Source of the DNA: Sphingopyxis sp. H073
GTDB taxonomy: Bacteria > Pseudomonadota > Alphaproteobacteria > Sphingomonadales > Sphingomonadaceae
Assembly (NCBI RefSeq): GCF_001468395.1
Contig: NZ_LNSG01000011.1
Span: 53,933-117,932, forward strand
DNA length: 64,000 bases
Reading direction: 5' to 3'
The notes under the pieces are model-generated. The model did not search any database, was not told where the DNA came from, and saw only the letters and a list, made by a program, of their open reading frames with translations. Both the position numbers and the translations under genes were made by a program. Below are positions 9,260 through 17,143 of the stretch, in pieces; the first letter of the stretch is position 1, and the number at the start of each line of letters is the position of its first letter.

Positions 9260-9874
9260 ATGAAAAGCGCATATCGTTTGTCGATCGTTGCCGCCGTGGT
9301 CGCGGTTTCGGGGGCGGGACTTTTCGCAACTTCGAGCGCCCAGCCGCCCGAAGACAAGATGCTGCGTCCGCCCGAAGCGACCATCTATCGCGACGCGGCC
9401 TATAAGGGGCCAGCGATCTTCATCGGCGAGGAAAAGTCCAATCTCGGCCTCGCCTGGCCGGTCAATTCGATCCGGGTCGCGAGCGGCCGCTGGGAATTGT
9501 GCGAAAGGACACGCTTCCGCGGCCAGTGCCGCACCGTCGACCGCGACACCCCGATGATGGGCAATATCCTGCGCGGCATCACCGTCCAGTCGATCCGGCC
9601 CGTCGGTTCGGGCGGGGGCGGCTGGAACCCCAACCCGCCCGCCAACGACCAGGTCGCGCGCGGCAATTTCGCCGAATTTCACACCCAGCCTTCGCAAGGC
9701 AATTACCGTGTTCTCGCCTGCACACGAGGGTCGGCGACGGCCAATTGCGCGGCGCAGACCGCCGACACCTGGTGCCGCTCGATCGGCTGGAACGGGTCGG
9801 CGCGCGAACATATGGAGACGGTCGCGGGGCGGATCTATCTCGCCGACGTGCTGTGCGTACGCTCGGGCTATTAA
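9260..9874 (+). CDS. Exported beta/gamma-crystallin-family protein
   Basis: 204 residues behind GGGAGG, with a signal peptide over residues 1-27 (cleaved near SSA-QPP). Residues 39-115 form one beta/gamma-crystallin domain: two Greek-key motifs, ATIYRDAAYKGPAIFIGEE and RWELCERTRFRGQCRTVDRD, with the usual Y/F-x-G turns. The C-terminal 70 residues hold four cysteines and are probably disulphide-linked, fitting an extracytoplasmic place. Microbial crystallins often bind Ca2+ through N/D-N/D-x-x-S/T sites; no canonical pair is obvious here. It lies 13 bases before the MliC lipoprotein gene, so the two are likely co-transcribed. Confidence 0.88.
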   Translation: MKSAYRLSIVAAVVAVSGAGLFATSSAQPPEDKMLRPPEATIYRDAAYKGPAIFIGEEKSNLGLAWPVNSIRVASGRWELCERTRFRGQCRTVDRDTPMMGNILRGITVQSIRPVGSGGGGWNPNPPANDQVARGNFAEFHTQPSQGNYRVLACTRGSATANCAAQTADTWCRSIGWNGSAREHMETVAGRIYLADVLCVRSGY

Positions 9875-9887
9875 GGGGAGAGACATC

Positions 9888-10199
9888 ATGAAAAAGACGG
9901 TGGCAATCCTCGCCGCAGCGATTGCGCTTGCCGGCTGCTCGTCGGTCCCGCGCAATACGGGGACCAGCTATGAGTGCAGCGGCGGTACGAAGCTCAAGGT
10001 CGACTATGTCAGCAACGGTGCGATCGTTCGCGTCAACGGGATGCGGACGATGGTCCTGAAGGCGACGCCCGCCAACGCGGGTCAGATCTACGAGAACAAG
10101 TCTGGCGCCCGCCTCGCCCGCAACGGCAATGACGTCATGTGGAACACGGCCGCACGCTCCGCAGCCGAAAGCTGCCGCGTCGTCTATACGCCGCTATAG
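9888..10199 (+). CDS. MliC-type lysozyme-inhibitor lipoprotein
   Basis: 103 residues from the ATG at 9888 behind AAGGGGAGAG. Lipobox LAGC with Cys17. The rest is a small beta-barrel domain of the MliC/PliC family. It opens with YECSGGTKLKVDYVSNGAIVRV (family Y-x-C-x-x-G...L.V.Y) and ends with a second cysteine (SCRVVYTP) that should form the conserved disulphide. MliC proteins block C-type lysozymes at the cell envelope. Its TAG stop and the TAG stop of the epoxide hydrolase on the other strand share the palindrome CTATAG. Confidence 0.85.
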   Translation: MKKTVAILAAAIALAGCSSVPRNTGTSYECSGGTKLKVDYVSNGAIVRVNGMRTMVLKATPANAGQIYENKSGARLARNGNDVMWNTAARSAAESCRVVYTPL

Positions 10200-11336
10200 G
10201 GTCATTTCGGCGAGGGCCGCGCGCACTTCGCCGACGAACAGGTCGGGCTGCTCCCACGCGGCGAAATGGCCGCCGCGGGGCAGGTCGTTCCAGTAGACGA
10301 TATTCTTGTATCGCCCCTCGGCCCAGCGGCGCGACAGGCGCATGATCTCGTTCGGGAAGAGACTGCATCCGGTGGGCACATGGATTTCCCCGAAGCCGAA
10401 GGTGGCGAAGCTGTGCCAATAGAGCCGCGCCGACGAGGCCGCGCTATTGGTCAGCCAGTAGAGGCTGACGGTGTCGAGCATCGTATCCTTCGACAGCGCC
10501 TTTTCGGGATGGCCGCCGATCGACTGTCCGCCCGGTTCATGACCGCAATCGGTCCACCCGTGGAATTTCTCGACGATCCAGCACATCTGTCCCACCGGAG
10601 AATCGGCAAGGGCGTAACCCACGGTCTGGGGCCGCGTCGCCTGCTGGGTCGAATAGCCGTTATCCTTGGCGCGATACCAGCCGAAGCGGGCGAGATAGGC
10701 CTTCTCGTCGTCGGTGAGGTCGGACATCGTCGCCGGGTCGGGCTGGCCGACGATCATGTTGACGTGGATGCCCGCGCAATGGTTCGCGTGATTGCCGCCG
10801 ATCGCGCAGGTCACGGCGCTGCCCCAGTCGCCCCCCTGCGCAAAATAGCGGTCGTAGCCGAGCGCGACCATCAATGCGTCCCATGCCGCCGCAATATGCT
10901 CGACGCTCCATTTGGCCTCCGCCGGCTTGCCCGAAAAGCCGTAGCCGGGGAGCGACGGGATCACGAGATGATAGTCGGCCGACAGCGGTTCGATGACATC
11001 GAGGAATTCGAGCACCGAGCCCGGCCAGCCGTGCGTCAGGACGAGCGGCCGCGCCGCGGGATTCGGCGAGCGGATGTGGAGGAAATGGATGTCGAGGCCA
11101 TCGATCTGCGCGAGGAAGTTGGGATAGCTATTGAGCCGCGCCTCTACCTCTCGCCAGTCGTAACGGTCCTGCCAATAGGCCGCGAGTTCCTGCGCATAGG
11201 CGAGCGGAACGCCCTGGTCCCAATCGTCGACGGTCTCCTTATCGGGCCAGCGCGTCCGCGCCAGCCGATCGCGCAGATCGTCGAGCGCCGCCTGCGGCAC
11301 ATCGACGGTGAAGGCCCGGATATCGGCGACGTCCAT
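10194..11336 (-). CDS. Epoxide hydrolase, EHN-type alpha/beta hydrolase
   Basis: 380 residues. The N-terminal EHN domain (about 5-110: VDVPQAALDDLRDRLARTRWPD) is typical of microsomal-type epoxide hydrolases. The core has the oxyanion motif HGWPGSVLEF near residue 118 and the nucleophile elbow GGDWGSAV near 189 (Asp nucleophile). A late GGHFAAWEQPD supplies the catalytic His. A ring-opening Tyr is expected in the cap but I cannot assign it with certainty. It converts epoxides to diols in the family; the substrate is unknown. Monocistronic, convergent with the MliC gene. Confidence 0.9.
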   Translation of the reverse strand: MDVADIRAFTVDVPQAALDDLRDRLARTRWPDKETVDDWDQGVPLAYAQELAAYWQDRYDWREVEARLNSYPNFLAQIDGLDIHFLHIRSPNPAARPLVLTHGWPGSVLEFLDVIEPLSADYHLVIPSLPGYGFSGKPAEAKWSVEHIAAAWDALMVALGYDRYFAQGGDWGSAVTCAIGGNHANHCAGIHVNMIVGQPDPATMSDLTDDEKAYLARFGWYRAKDNGYSTQQATRPQTVGYALADSPVGQMCWIVEKFHGWTDCGHEPGGQSIGGHPEKALSKDTMLDTVSLYWLTNSAASSARLYWHSFATFGFGEIHVPTGCSLFPNEIMRLSRRWAEGRYKNIVYWNDLPRGGHFAAWEQPDLFVGEVRAALAEMTL

Positions 11337-11377
11337 CCAAATCCCCTCGCTCGCTGCTCCCTATGTCGGGGCATGTA

Positions 11378-11866
11378 TCAGGGCCGCGCGGGCGCTTTGC
11401 AACCGCGTTGCAGGCCGACCCCTTTCAGAAAACCACGCCGTACCGTTCCGGCATAGACCGCCGCGGCATAGCGCCGCCGTTCGGCGTTGGCCCCGGTGAC
11501 TTCACCGATCAGCCCGCGGAAGGGAATGACCGATCCGGCCAGACTGCCCGCGACGCGCCCCGCGGTTTCTTCGCGCTTTTTTTCGCGGTCCTTGTCGACC
11601 ATTTCGTTGACGTCGGGGCCGAGCACCTCGTTGAGTTCGGTCACCTCGCGAATGATCGCCGAACATTTGCCCAGCCCGGCCAGCGAATAGGGGTCGCCCT
11701 GGATCGCCAGCAGTTTCGGGGGCGCTTCCTTGCCGTCGAACGGTTCGGTCACCTGGTTGGCGGTGTCCTTGATGGTGGAATCTTCGGGCGCGCCCTGCTG
11801 GGCGTATGCGGTCGCCGAAACGGCCAGCGCGGCGGTCGATAAAACTGCGAAAGTCCCTTTGTGCAT
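11378..11866 (-). CDS. Exported protein of unknown function
   Basis: 162 residues from the ATG at 11866, which has a strong GAAGGAGG site; longer starts only add out-of-character sequence. A signal peptide ends near AYAQQ (residue 23). The mature protein is mostly helical and charged in the middle (NEMVDKDREKKREETAGR). It then has a small-residue stretch (VAGSLAGSVIPFRGLIGEVTGA) that may be a membrane hairpin. The end is basic with one cysteine matched by a single cysteine near residue 70. I do not recognise a family beyond conserved sphingomonad proteins. Confidence 0.75.
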   Translation of the reverse strand: MHKGTFAVLSTAALAVSATAYAQQGAPEDSTIKDTANQVTEPFDGKEAPPKLLAIQGDPYSLAGLGKCSAIIREVTELNEVLGPDVNEMVDKDREKKREETAGRVAGSLAGSVIPFRGLIGEVTGANAERRRYAAAVYAGTVRRGFLKGVGLQRGCKAPARP

Positions 11867-11904
11867 CTGACGCCTCCTTCGCTGCTCCCGTGCAGCCTGC
11901 CAAG

Positions 11905-12771
11905 CTAACGCGTCGGAACCGGTTCGGCTCCCGTCCAGTCGTAGAAGCCGCGCCCCGCCTTCTTGCCGACCCAGCCCGCCTCGACATATTGGACGAGCAG
12001 CGGCGCGGGGCGGAATTTCGGATCGCCGGTGCCGCTCTGCAGCACGCGGATGATCTCGAGGCAGGTATCGAGCCCGATAAAGTCGGCGAGCGTGATCGGA
12101 CCCATCGGATGGTTGAGACCGAGGCGGCAACCGGCGTCGATATCCTGCATCGTCGCGACCCCCTCGCCGAGCGCAAAGATCGCCTCGTTGATCAGCGGCA
12201 TCAGGACACGGTTGACGATAAAGCCCGGCGCGTCGTTGGCATGGACGATTTCCTTGCCGAGCCCGCGGCCATAGGCCTCGACCTTCGTCAGCGTGTCGTC
12301 GCTCGTTGCGAGGCCGCGGATCAGTTCGATCAGGCCCATGACGGGCACAGGGTTGAAGAAATGGACGCCGATGAAGCGCGCGGGATCGGGCGCGGCCTGC
12401 GCAAGGCGGGTGATCGGGATCGAGCTGGTGTTGCTGGCGAGGATCGCGGTCGCCGAAAGATGCTGGCCGACGCTGGCGAAGATCGCGCGCTTGATCTCCT
12501 CGCGCTCGGTCGCGGCTTCGACGATGAGGTCGGCAGGTGCGAAGGCGGCATGATCGGCGACGGGGGTGATGCGGCCGAGCAAGGCGTCGGCGTCGGCTTG
12601 CGTCATCTTTTCCTTGGCAACGAGGCGCCCGAGCGATTTCGCGATTCCTGCCTTGCCGGCCTCGGCGCGCGCGATGTCGATGTCGGAAAGGAGCACATCA
12701 TGGCCCGCGCCCGCCGAAACCTGCGCGATGCCCGCGCCCATCTGCCCTGCCCCGATGACGCCTACGATCAT
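11905..12771 (-). CDS. 3-hydroxybutyryl-CoA dehydrogenase
   Basis: 288 residues, the usual size for the single-domain-pair enzyme. An N-terminal NAD-binding site GVIGAGQMGAGIAQ starts at residue 4. The active-site region includes SNTSSIPITRLAQ and FIGVHFFNPVPVMGLIELI (catalytic His within HFFNP), and NDAPGFIVNRVLMPLINEA is the family C-domain signature. It oxidises (S)-3-hydroxybutyryl-CoA to acetoacetyl-CoA, or does the reverse in polymer or butyrate metabolism. It stands 38 bases before the unknown exported protein and 69 bases after egtD. Confidence 0.95.
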   Translation of the reverse strand: MIVGVIGAGQMGAGIAQVSAGAGHDVLLSDIDIARAEAGKAGIAKSLGRLVAKEKMTQADADALLGRITPVADHAAFAPADLIVEAATEREEIKRAIFASVGQHLSATAILASNTSSIPITRLAQAAPDPARFIGVHFFNPVPVMGLIELIRGLATSDDTLTKVEAYGRGLGKEIVHANDAPGFIVNRVLMPLINEAIFALGEGVATMQDIDAGCRLGLNHPMGPITLADFIGLDTCLEIIRVLQSGTGDPKFRPAPLLVQYVEAGWVGKKAGRGFYDWTGAEPVPTR

Positions 12772-12840
12772 TGCCTGCCCTTTCGCTGAAATCCTGCCCG
12801 TGCCCCTACGGCTTCGAGCATAGGCGTCAAGAGCGGAGCA

Positions 12841-13827
12841 TCACGGAGCCGAGCGGAACTCGGTCGCTTCGGCGAGGATCAGCGCGAAGGCGGGGTCGGC
12901 GTCGTCCCAGGTCGCGACCGGGGTCCAGCCGCCGGCGCGGAGGAGCAGGTTCGCGTCGCGCGGGCCGTACTTGTGGCTGTTCTCGCTGTGGATCGTCTCG
13001 CCCTTCGCCATCGCATAGCTGCGGCCGTCGACGGTGAAGTCCATCTCGCACGCCGCAACGAGATGCATTTCGATGCGCGCATGGACATCGTTCCAGATCG
13101 CGCGATGGCTGAAATTCTCGACCGGGATCGTCCCGCCGAGTTCGCGATTGATGCGTTCGAGGAGGTTGAGATTGAACGCCGCGGTGACCCCCGCCGGGTC
13201 GTCATAGGCACGTTCGAGAACCGCGATATCCTTGATCCGGTCGACCCCGATCAGCATCAGCGAGCCGTCGCCGAGTGCAACGCGCCAGTTGCGAAGGAGG
13301 TCGATCGCCGTGCGCGCGACCATGTTGCCGATCGTCGAGCCCGGAAAGAAGCCGAGCTTGGGCAGCGGGCAGATTTCGCGCGGCAGGTCGACGCGCTGGG
13401 TGAAATCGGCCTCGACCGGATAGATGGCAAGCGCCGGAAAGCGGTCCGCGAGCGCCTCGGCGCTGTCGCGGAGGAAATCTCCCGAAATATCGACGGGGAC
13501 ATAGGCGGCGGGGTCGATTGCCTGCAGCAGCAGCGGCGTCTTCGTCGAGCTGCCCGAGCCCAATTCGACGACCGCGCGGCCGGCGCCGATCGCCGCCGCC
13601 ATTTCGGCCGCGTGGCGGGTCAAGAGATCGGTTTCGCTGCGCGTCGGATAATATTCGGGGAGCGCGGTGATATCCTCGAACAGCGCCGATCCCGTCGCAT
13701 CGTAGAACCACCGCGCGGGGATCGCTTTTTGCCGCTGCGACAAGCCCGCGTGGACGTCGGCGCGAAACGCGATGTCGACGCCCGTTGCATCGGCATCGAC
13801 CTGTCGGAGTTGGCGGACAACGCCCAT
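12841..13827 (-). CDS. egtD: L-histidine N-alpha-methyltransferase
   Basis: 328 residues, the normal EgtD length. It uses three S-adenosylmethionine to turn histidine into hercynine, the first step of ergothioneine synthesis. The family opening is present: RWFYDATGSALFEDITALPEYYPTRSE split over residues 40-67. Next come the SAM site VVELGSGSSTKTPLLL near 87 and the FFPGSTIGNM motif near 160. The substrate-binding HSENSHKYG is close to the end. It begins one base after the egtB stop, so the two form an operon. No egtC or egtE is next to it, which is common in proteobacteria. Confidence 0.96.
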   Translation of the reverse strand: MGVVRQLRQVDADATGVDIAFRADVHAGLSQRQKAIPARWFYDATGSALFEDITALPEYYPTRSETDLLTRHAAEMAAAIGAGRAVVELGSGSSTKTPLLLQAIDPAAYVPVDISGDFLRDSAEALADRFPALAIYPVEADFTQRVDLPREICPLPKLGFFPGSTIGNMVARTAIDLLRNWRVALGDGSLMLIGVDRIKDIAVLERAYDDPAGVTAAFNLNLLERINRELGGTIPVENFSHRAIWNDVHARIEMHLVAACEMDFTVDGRSYAMAKGETIHSENSHKYGPRDANLLLRAGGWTPVATWDDADPAFALILAEATEFRSAP

Positions 13828-13828
13828 G

Positions 13829-15115
13829 TCAGAGATCCTTTGCGAGACGGAGGCCGGTGAATTGCCAGCGCTGGTGGGGGTAGAAGAAATTGCGATAGGA
13901 CGCGCGCATATGGCCGCGCGGCGTGGCGCAGCTACCGCCGCGCAGCACGAACTGCCCGCTCATGAACTTGCCATTATATTCGCCGACCGCGCCGGGCGCG
14001 GCACGGAAACCGGGATAGGGGCGATAGGCGCTGCCGGTCCATTCCCACACGCTGCCGAACATCTGTTGCAGATCCGTGTCGTCGCTGGCAGCCCGCGGCT
14101 GGACCGGCCCGGCCGTATCGAGCTGCTGTCCGCCAAGCGGGTCTAGTGCGACCGCCGCGGCTTCCCATTCGAATTCGGTTGGAAGGCGCGCCCCGGCCCA
14201 GGTCGCGAAGGCGTCGGCCTCGAAGAAGCTGATGTGCGTCACCGGCGCGGCGGGGTCGATCTCGCGCCATCCCGACAAGGTGAAATGCCGGCCTTCGCGC
14301 CAATAGGCCGGCCCCTGAATATCCTCGGCCTGCACCCATGCCCAGCCGTCGCTGAGCCAGAGCGCGGATGCGTGATAGCCGCCGTCGGCGATGAATTCCT
14401 GCCATTCGCGGTTGCTCACCGGACGGCTGGCGAGCGCATGCTGCGCGAGAAGCGCATCGTGGCGCGGGCCTTCGCAGTCGAAGGCGAAGCCGCCGCCGAC
14501 GTCACCGACCGGGATCACCCCTTCGGCGCCCTTGACCCACTGCAGAGCGCCCTGCCCGGAATCGGCGCAAATCTGCGCAACTTCACTCGCGATTGCACCC
14601 TGTTCCCACACTGCGGGGCCGAGCGGGTTCTGCGCGAAGAGATGCTTGAGGTCGGTGAGCAGCAATTCCTGATGCTGCTGTTCGTGGTGGATGCCAAGCT
14701 CGACCAGCGCCAGCGCGGCGGGCGGCAGATCGGGGAGCGCGGTCTGCACCTCGGCGTCGACATGCGCGCGCCATATGCAGACTTCGTCGAGCGAGGGGCG
14801 GGTCAGCAGCCCGCGGTGCGGGCGCGCATGGCGCGGCCCCTCGGCCTCGTAATAGCTGTTGAAGAGATAGGCGTAGCGGGTGTCGAAGAGGCGATAGCCG
14901 GGCAGATGGTCGCGCAGCACGAACGTCTCGAAAAACCATGTCGTGTGCGCGAGATGCCATTTGGCGGGCGAAGCGTCGGGCATCGACTGCGCGCTCGCGT
15001 CGGCGTCGGACAGGGTGGCGACAAGATCGCGCGACAGACACCGGGTCGCGGCGAAGCGGCGGGCCAGTTCGTCCAGCGGATCGGTACGGTTCGAAGCGTC
15101 GGTGCGGCTGGCCAT
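13829..15115 (-). CDS. egtB: Ergothioneine sulfoxide synthase
   Basis: 428 residues with two domains. The N-terminal DinB-type bundle carries the iron-binding histidines: WHLAHTTWFFETF near residue 54 and HHEQQHQELLLTD near 148, the HX3HXE-type site. The C-terminal formylglycine-generating-enzyme/sulfatase-modifying domain ends with SVWEWTGSAY, GGSCATPRGHMRASYRNF and the family end FTGLRLAKD. It joins hercynine to cysteine or gamma-glutamylcysteine using O2. First gene of the egtB-egtD operon; its leader can form a stem that takes in part of its ribosome-binding site. Confidence 0.96.
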   Translation of the reverse strand: MASRTDASNRTDPLDELARRFAATRCLSRDLVATLSDADASAQSMPDASPAKWHLAHTTWFFETFVLRDHLPGYRLFDTRYAYLFNSYYEAEGPRHARPHRGLLTRPSLDEVCIWRAHVDAEVQTALPDLPPAALALVELGIHHEQQHQELLLTDLKHLFAQNPLGPAVWEQGAIASEVAQICADSGQGALQWVKGAEGVIPVGDVGGGFAFDCEGPRHDALLAQHALASRPVSNREWQEFIADGGYHASALWLSDGWAWVQAEDIQGPAYWREGRHFTLSGWREIDPAAPVTHISFFEADAFATWAGARLPTEFEWEAAAVALDPLGGQQLDTAGPVQPRAASDDTDLQQMFGSVWEWTGSAYRPYPGFRAAPGAVGEYNGKFMSGQFVLRGGSCATPRGHMRASYRNFFYPHQRWQFTGLRLAKDL

Positions 15116-15120
15116 GACTC

Positions 15121-15190
15121 AGACAATCCCCCGAGGTGCGATTCGGTTTCGCTGCAGAACCGATTATGGTTACGGCGCGAAGGATTGTCT
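15121..15190 (-). promoter_or_regulatory. Foldable leader in front of egtB
   Basis: On the minus strand AGACAATCC (15190-15182) and GGATTGTCT (15129-15121) can pair as a perfect 9-bp stem that ends five bases before the egtB ATG. Inside it TCGGTT and AACCGA form a second 6-bp stem. The likely GGGGGA ribosome-binding site is partly inside the outer stem. This layout could be a cis-acting RNA switch or just an operator pair. It does not match SAM-II, SAM/SAH or other leader classes I can recall. Confidence 0.4.
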
Positions 15191-15210
15191 AGAACAATAG
15201 GGGAACATGG

Positions 15211-15338
15211 CTCTCCCCGTGGCGCAGCGATGGGGAGGTGGCAGCCGCGCAACCGCTGACGGAGGGGCTATGGCGCAGCCCCTCCGCCACGCGCTTCGCA
15301 AGCGGTCCCCCTCCCACGGCTTCGCCGCAGGGAGGATG
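15211..15338. repeat. Palindromic intergenic repeat, CTCCCC/GGGGAG class
   Basis: A run of nested inverted repeats fills the space between egtB and the adenosyltransferase gene. CTCCCCGTGGCGCAGCGATG meets GGGGAGG, followed by GGAGGGGCTATGGCGCAGCC/CCTCC and GCGCTTCGCAAGCGG. GTGGCGCAGC and ATGGCGCAGCC are related copies. Elements of this kind occur between genes across sphingomonads; function is unknown. Confidence 0.75.
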
Positions 15339-15339
15339 C

Positions 15340-15921
15340 TCAGCGCGTGGCGCCGGGTTTCCAGAGCACATCGCCCCCGGCAGCGGCGTTGATGTGCCGC
15401 GTCATCACGAACAGATGGTCCGACAGGCGGTTGAGGTAGTTGAGCGCGAGCGGGTTGAGATCGCGCTCGGCATTCGCCGCTACCGCAGCGCGTTCGGCGC
15501 GGCGCGTCACCGCGCGCGCCAGATGCAGCCGCGCCGCCGCATCGGTGCCGCCGGGCAGGATGAAACTCCGCAGCGCATCGAGCGCATCGTTCATGCGGTC
15601 GATCTCGTCTTCCAGCCGCGCGATCTGGCTCGGCACGATGCGCAGCGCCATGTCGTGCGGGCCGAAACCGAACTGGATGTCGGGCGGGGTCGCCAGGTCG
15701 GCGCCGAGGTCGAACAGCTCGTTCTGGATGCGCGACAGCATCGCCGCCTCTTCGCTCGCCGGATCGAGCGCGACTGCCGCGAACCCGACCGCGCTGTTCG
15801 CTTCGTCGACGTCGCCGATCGCCGCCATCAGCGGCGCCGATTTGGCAATCCGCGAGCCGTCGACGAGGCCGGTGGTGCCGTTGTCGCCGGTGCGCGTGTA
15901 GATCTTGTTGAGCTTGACCAT
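15340..15921 (-). CDS. Cob(I)yrinate/cobalamin adenosyltransferase, PduO type
   Basis: 193 residues from the ATG at 15921. It transfers adenosyl from ATP to cob(I)alamin to give coenzyme B12. The family ATP-binding N terminus KIYTRTGDNGTTGLVDGSRI lies at residues 4-23. The conserved helix motifs ELFDLGADLATP, FILPGGTDAAARLHLARAVTRRAER (read as two parts) and YLNRLSDHLFVMTRHIN follow in order. The coenzyme would serve methylmalonyl-CoA mutase and similar enzymes; none is in the window. It is the last of three tightly spaced genes after GluQRS and the HIG1-like gene. Confidence 0.95.
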   Translation of the reverse strand: MVKLNKIYTRTGDNGTTGLVDGSRIAKSAPLMAAIGDVDEANSAVGFAAVALDPASEEAAMLSRIQNELFDLGADLATPPDIQFGFGPHDMALRIVPSQIARLEDEIDRMNDALDALRSFILPGGTDAAARLHLARAVTRRAERAAVAANAERDLNPLALNYLNRLSDHLFVMTRHINAAAGGDVLWKPGATR

Positions 15922-15932
15922 GGGGCCGCGGC

Positions 15933-16157
15933 TTAGCTTCCGGCGGCGGTCACGCCGATGATGATCAGCAGGATGATCGTGATCGCCTGCCACTTAACCC
16001 GGGCCATCATCATCTTGTTCTGCATGATCTGGTTTTCGCGAAGATTGCCCTCGGCCTCGGCGCGGTGGCCTTGCGCGAAATAGATGAGCCCGCGCGCGAG
16101 CGAGAAGAGGACGAGACCGGCGGCCGCGATGACCGCGAGGACGAGGATGATCTGCAT
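15933..16157 (-). CDS. Small two-helix membrane protein, HIG1-like
   Basis: 74 residues. Helix one covers residues 2-27 (IILVLAVIAAAGLVLFSLARGLIYF) in two parts, helix two residues 56-72 (AITIILLIIIGV). The loop between them is AQGHRAEAEGNLRENQIMQNKMMMARVKWQ. The asparagine/methionine-rich loop before helix two matches HIG1-domain (twin transmembrane) proteins, which associate with cytochrome oxidase in mitochondria. In bacteria the role is inferred only. Gaps to its neighbours are 9 and 11 bases. Confidence 0.85.
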   Translation of the reverse strand: MQIILVLAVIAAAGLVLFSLARGLIYFAQGHRAEAEGNLRENQIMQNKMMMARVKWQAITIILLIIIGVTAAGS

Positions 16158-16166
16158 GACCCCACT

Positions 16167-17018
16167 TTAGGGAATTTGCAGCGAATAGCCAGCGGGAAGC
16201 CGCTGCGCGAGCAAATCGGCGGCGAGCGCGGGGCCGTCGACGCCGCTATCGCGAAGCGAAGCGAGCGCGGCGGCGGCGTCGCGTTTCGCGAGCCTCTTGC
16301 CGTCGGGGCCGCAGACGAGGCCGTGGTGGCGATAGACCGGGGTCGGCAGGCCGAGCAGTGCCTGCAGCAGCCGGTGGACATCGGTCGAGGCGATGAGGTC
16401 GGCGCCGCGAATGACGTGCGTGACGCCCATCGCGGCATCGTCGAGGGTCGAGGCGAGATGATAGCTGGCGGGCGCGTCCTTGCGCGCGAGGACGATATCG
16501 CCATGCGCCAAGGGATCGGCGACGCGCATCCCCCGCCCCTGCTCTTCCCAGCGAAGGTCACCCCCGAGCGCGGCGGCGCGCGCCATATCGAGGCGCCACG
16601 CGTGCGGCTCTGCCGCGAGGCGACGGTAGCGTTCGGTCCCGGACAGATGGCGGCAGGTGCCGGGGTAGATCGAACCGGATGGGCCGTGCGGCGCGGCGAG
16701 GCTCGCGGCGATATCGGCGCGGGTACAGAAGCAGGGATAGACGAGCCCGCGCGAACGCAGCTCGTCGAGCGCGGCCGCATAGCGCCCGAGATGCGCCGAC
16801 TGGCGCACCGGATCACCGTCCGGGTCGAGCCCGAGCCAGGCAAGGTCGGCGAGCGAGGCCGCGACATAGTCCTCGCGCGAGCGGCTGCCATCGATATCGT
16901 CGATCCGGAGCCGGAAGCGCCCGTTTGCGGCGCGCGCCGCGCCGTGCGCGAGCACCGCGCTATAGGCATGGCCCAGATGAAGCTCGCCCGTCGGACTCGG
17001 CGCGAAGCGCGTCAGCAT
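16167..17018 (-). CDS. gluQ: Glutamyl-Q tRNA(Asp) synthetase
   Basis: 283 residues, a shortened glutamyl-tRNA synthetase without the anticodon-binding domain. It activates glutamate and attaches it to queuosine at position 34 of tRNA(Asp). Seen: the HIGH-type motif TRFAPSPTGELHLGHAYS near residue 3, a zinc-binding set CFCT...Y..TCRHL, and the KMSKS-type site GKRLAKRDAA near 230. This fits with the queuosine-precursor transporter near 7.1-7.7 kb, though they are separate operons. First gene of the run with the HIG1-like and cobalamin adenosyltransferase genes. Confidence 0.95.
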   Translation of the reverse strand: MLTRFAPSPTGELHLGHAYSAVLAHGAARAANGRFRLRIDDIDGSRSREDYVAASLADLAWLGLDPDGDPVRQSAHLGRYAAALDELRSRGLVYPCFCTRADIAASLAAPHGPSGSIYPGTCRHLSGTERYRRLAAEPHAWRLDMARAAALGGDLRWEEQGRGMRVADPLAHGDIVLARKDAPASYHLASTLDDAAMGVTHVIRGADLIASTDVHRLLQALLGLPTPVYRHHGLVCGPDGKRLAKRDAAAALASLRDSGVDGPALAADLLAQRLPAGYSLQIP

Positions 17019-17090
17019 GGCAGCCCGAGCGAATCCATATGCTGTGCCGTGCCAAAGCGAATCATTCCATATCTTGCGGGCATAAGCCCC

Positions 17091-17120
17091 TTGACGTCAG
17101 AATCTGATACGTCATGTAAT
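17091..17120 (+). promoter_or_regulatory. Possible promoter/operator of the HNH gene
   Basis: TTGACG (17091-17096) and TGTAAT (17115-17120) are 18 bases apart. The same stretch holds the perfect palindrome TGACGTCA (17092-17099) and the related TACGTCAT, so a dimeric regulator could bind across the promoter. Pattern only. Confidence 0.35.
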
Positions 17121-17143
17121 GACGGTGTCACGCAGGGAAGGCA

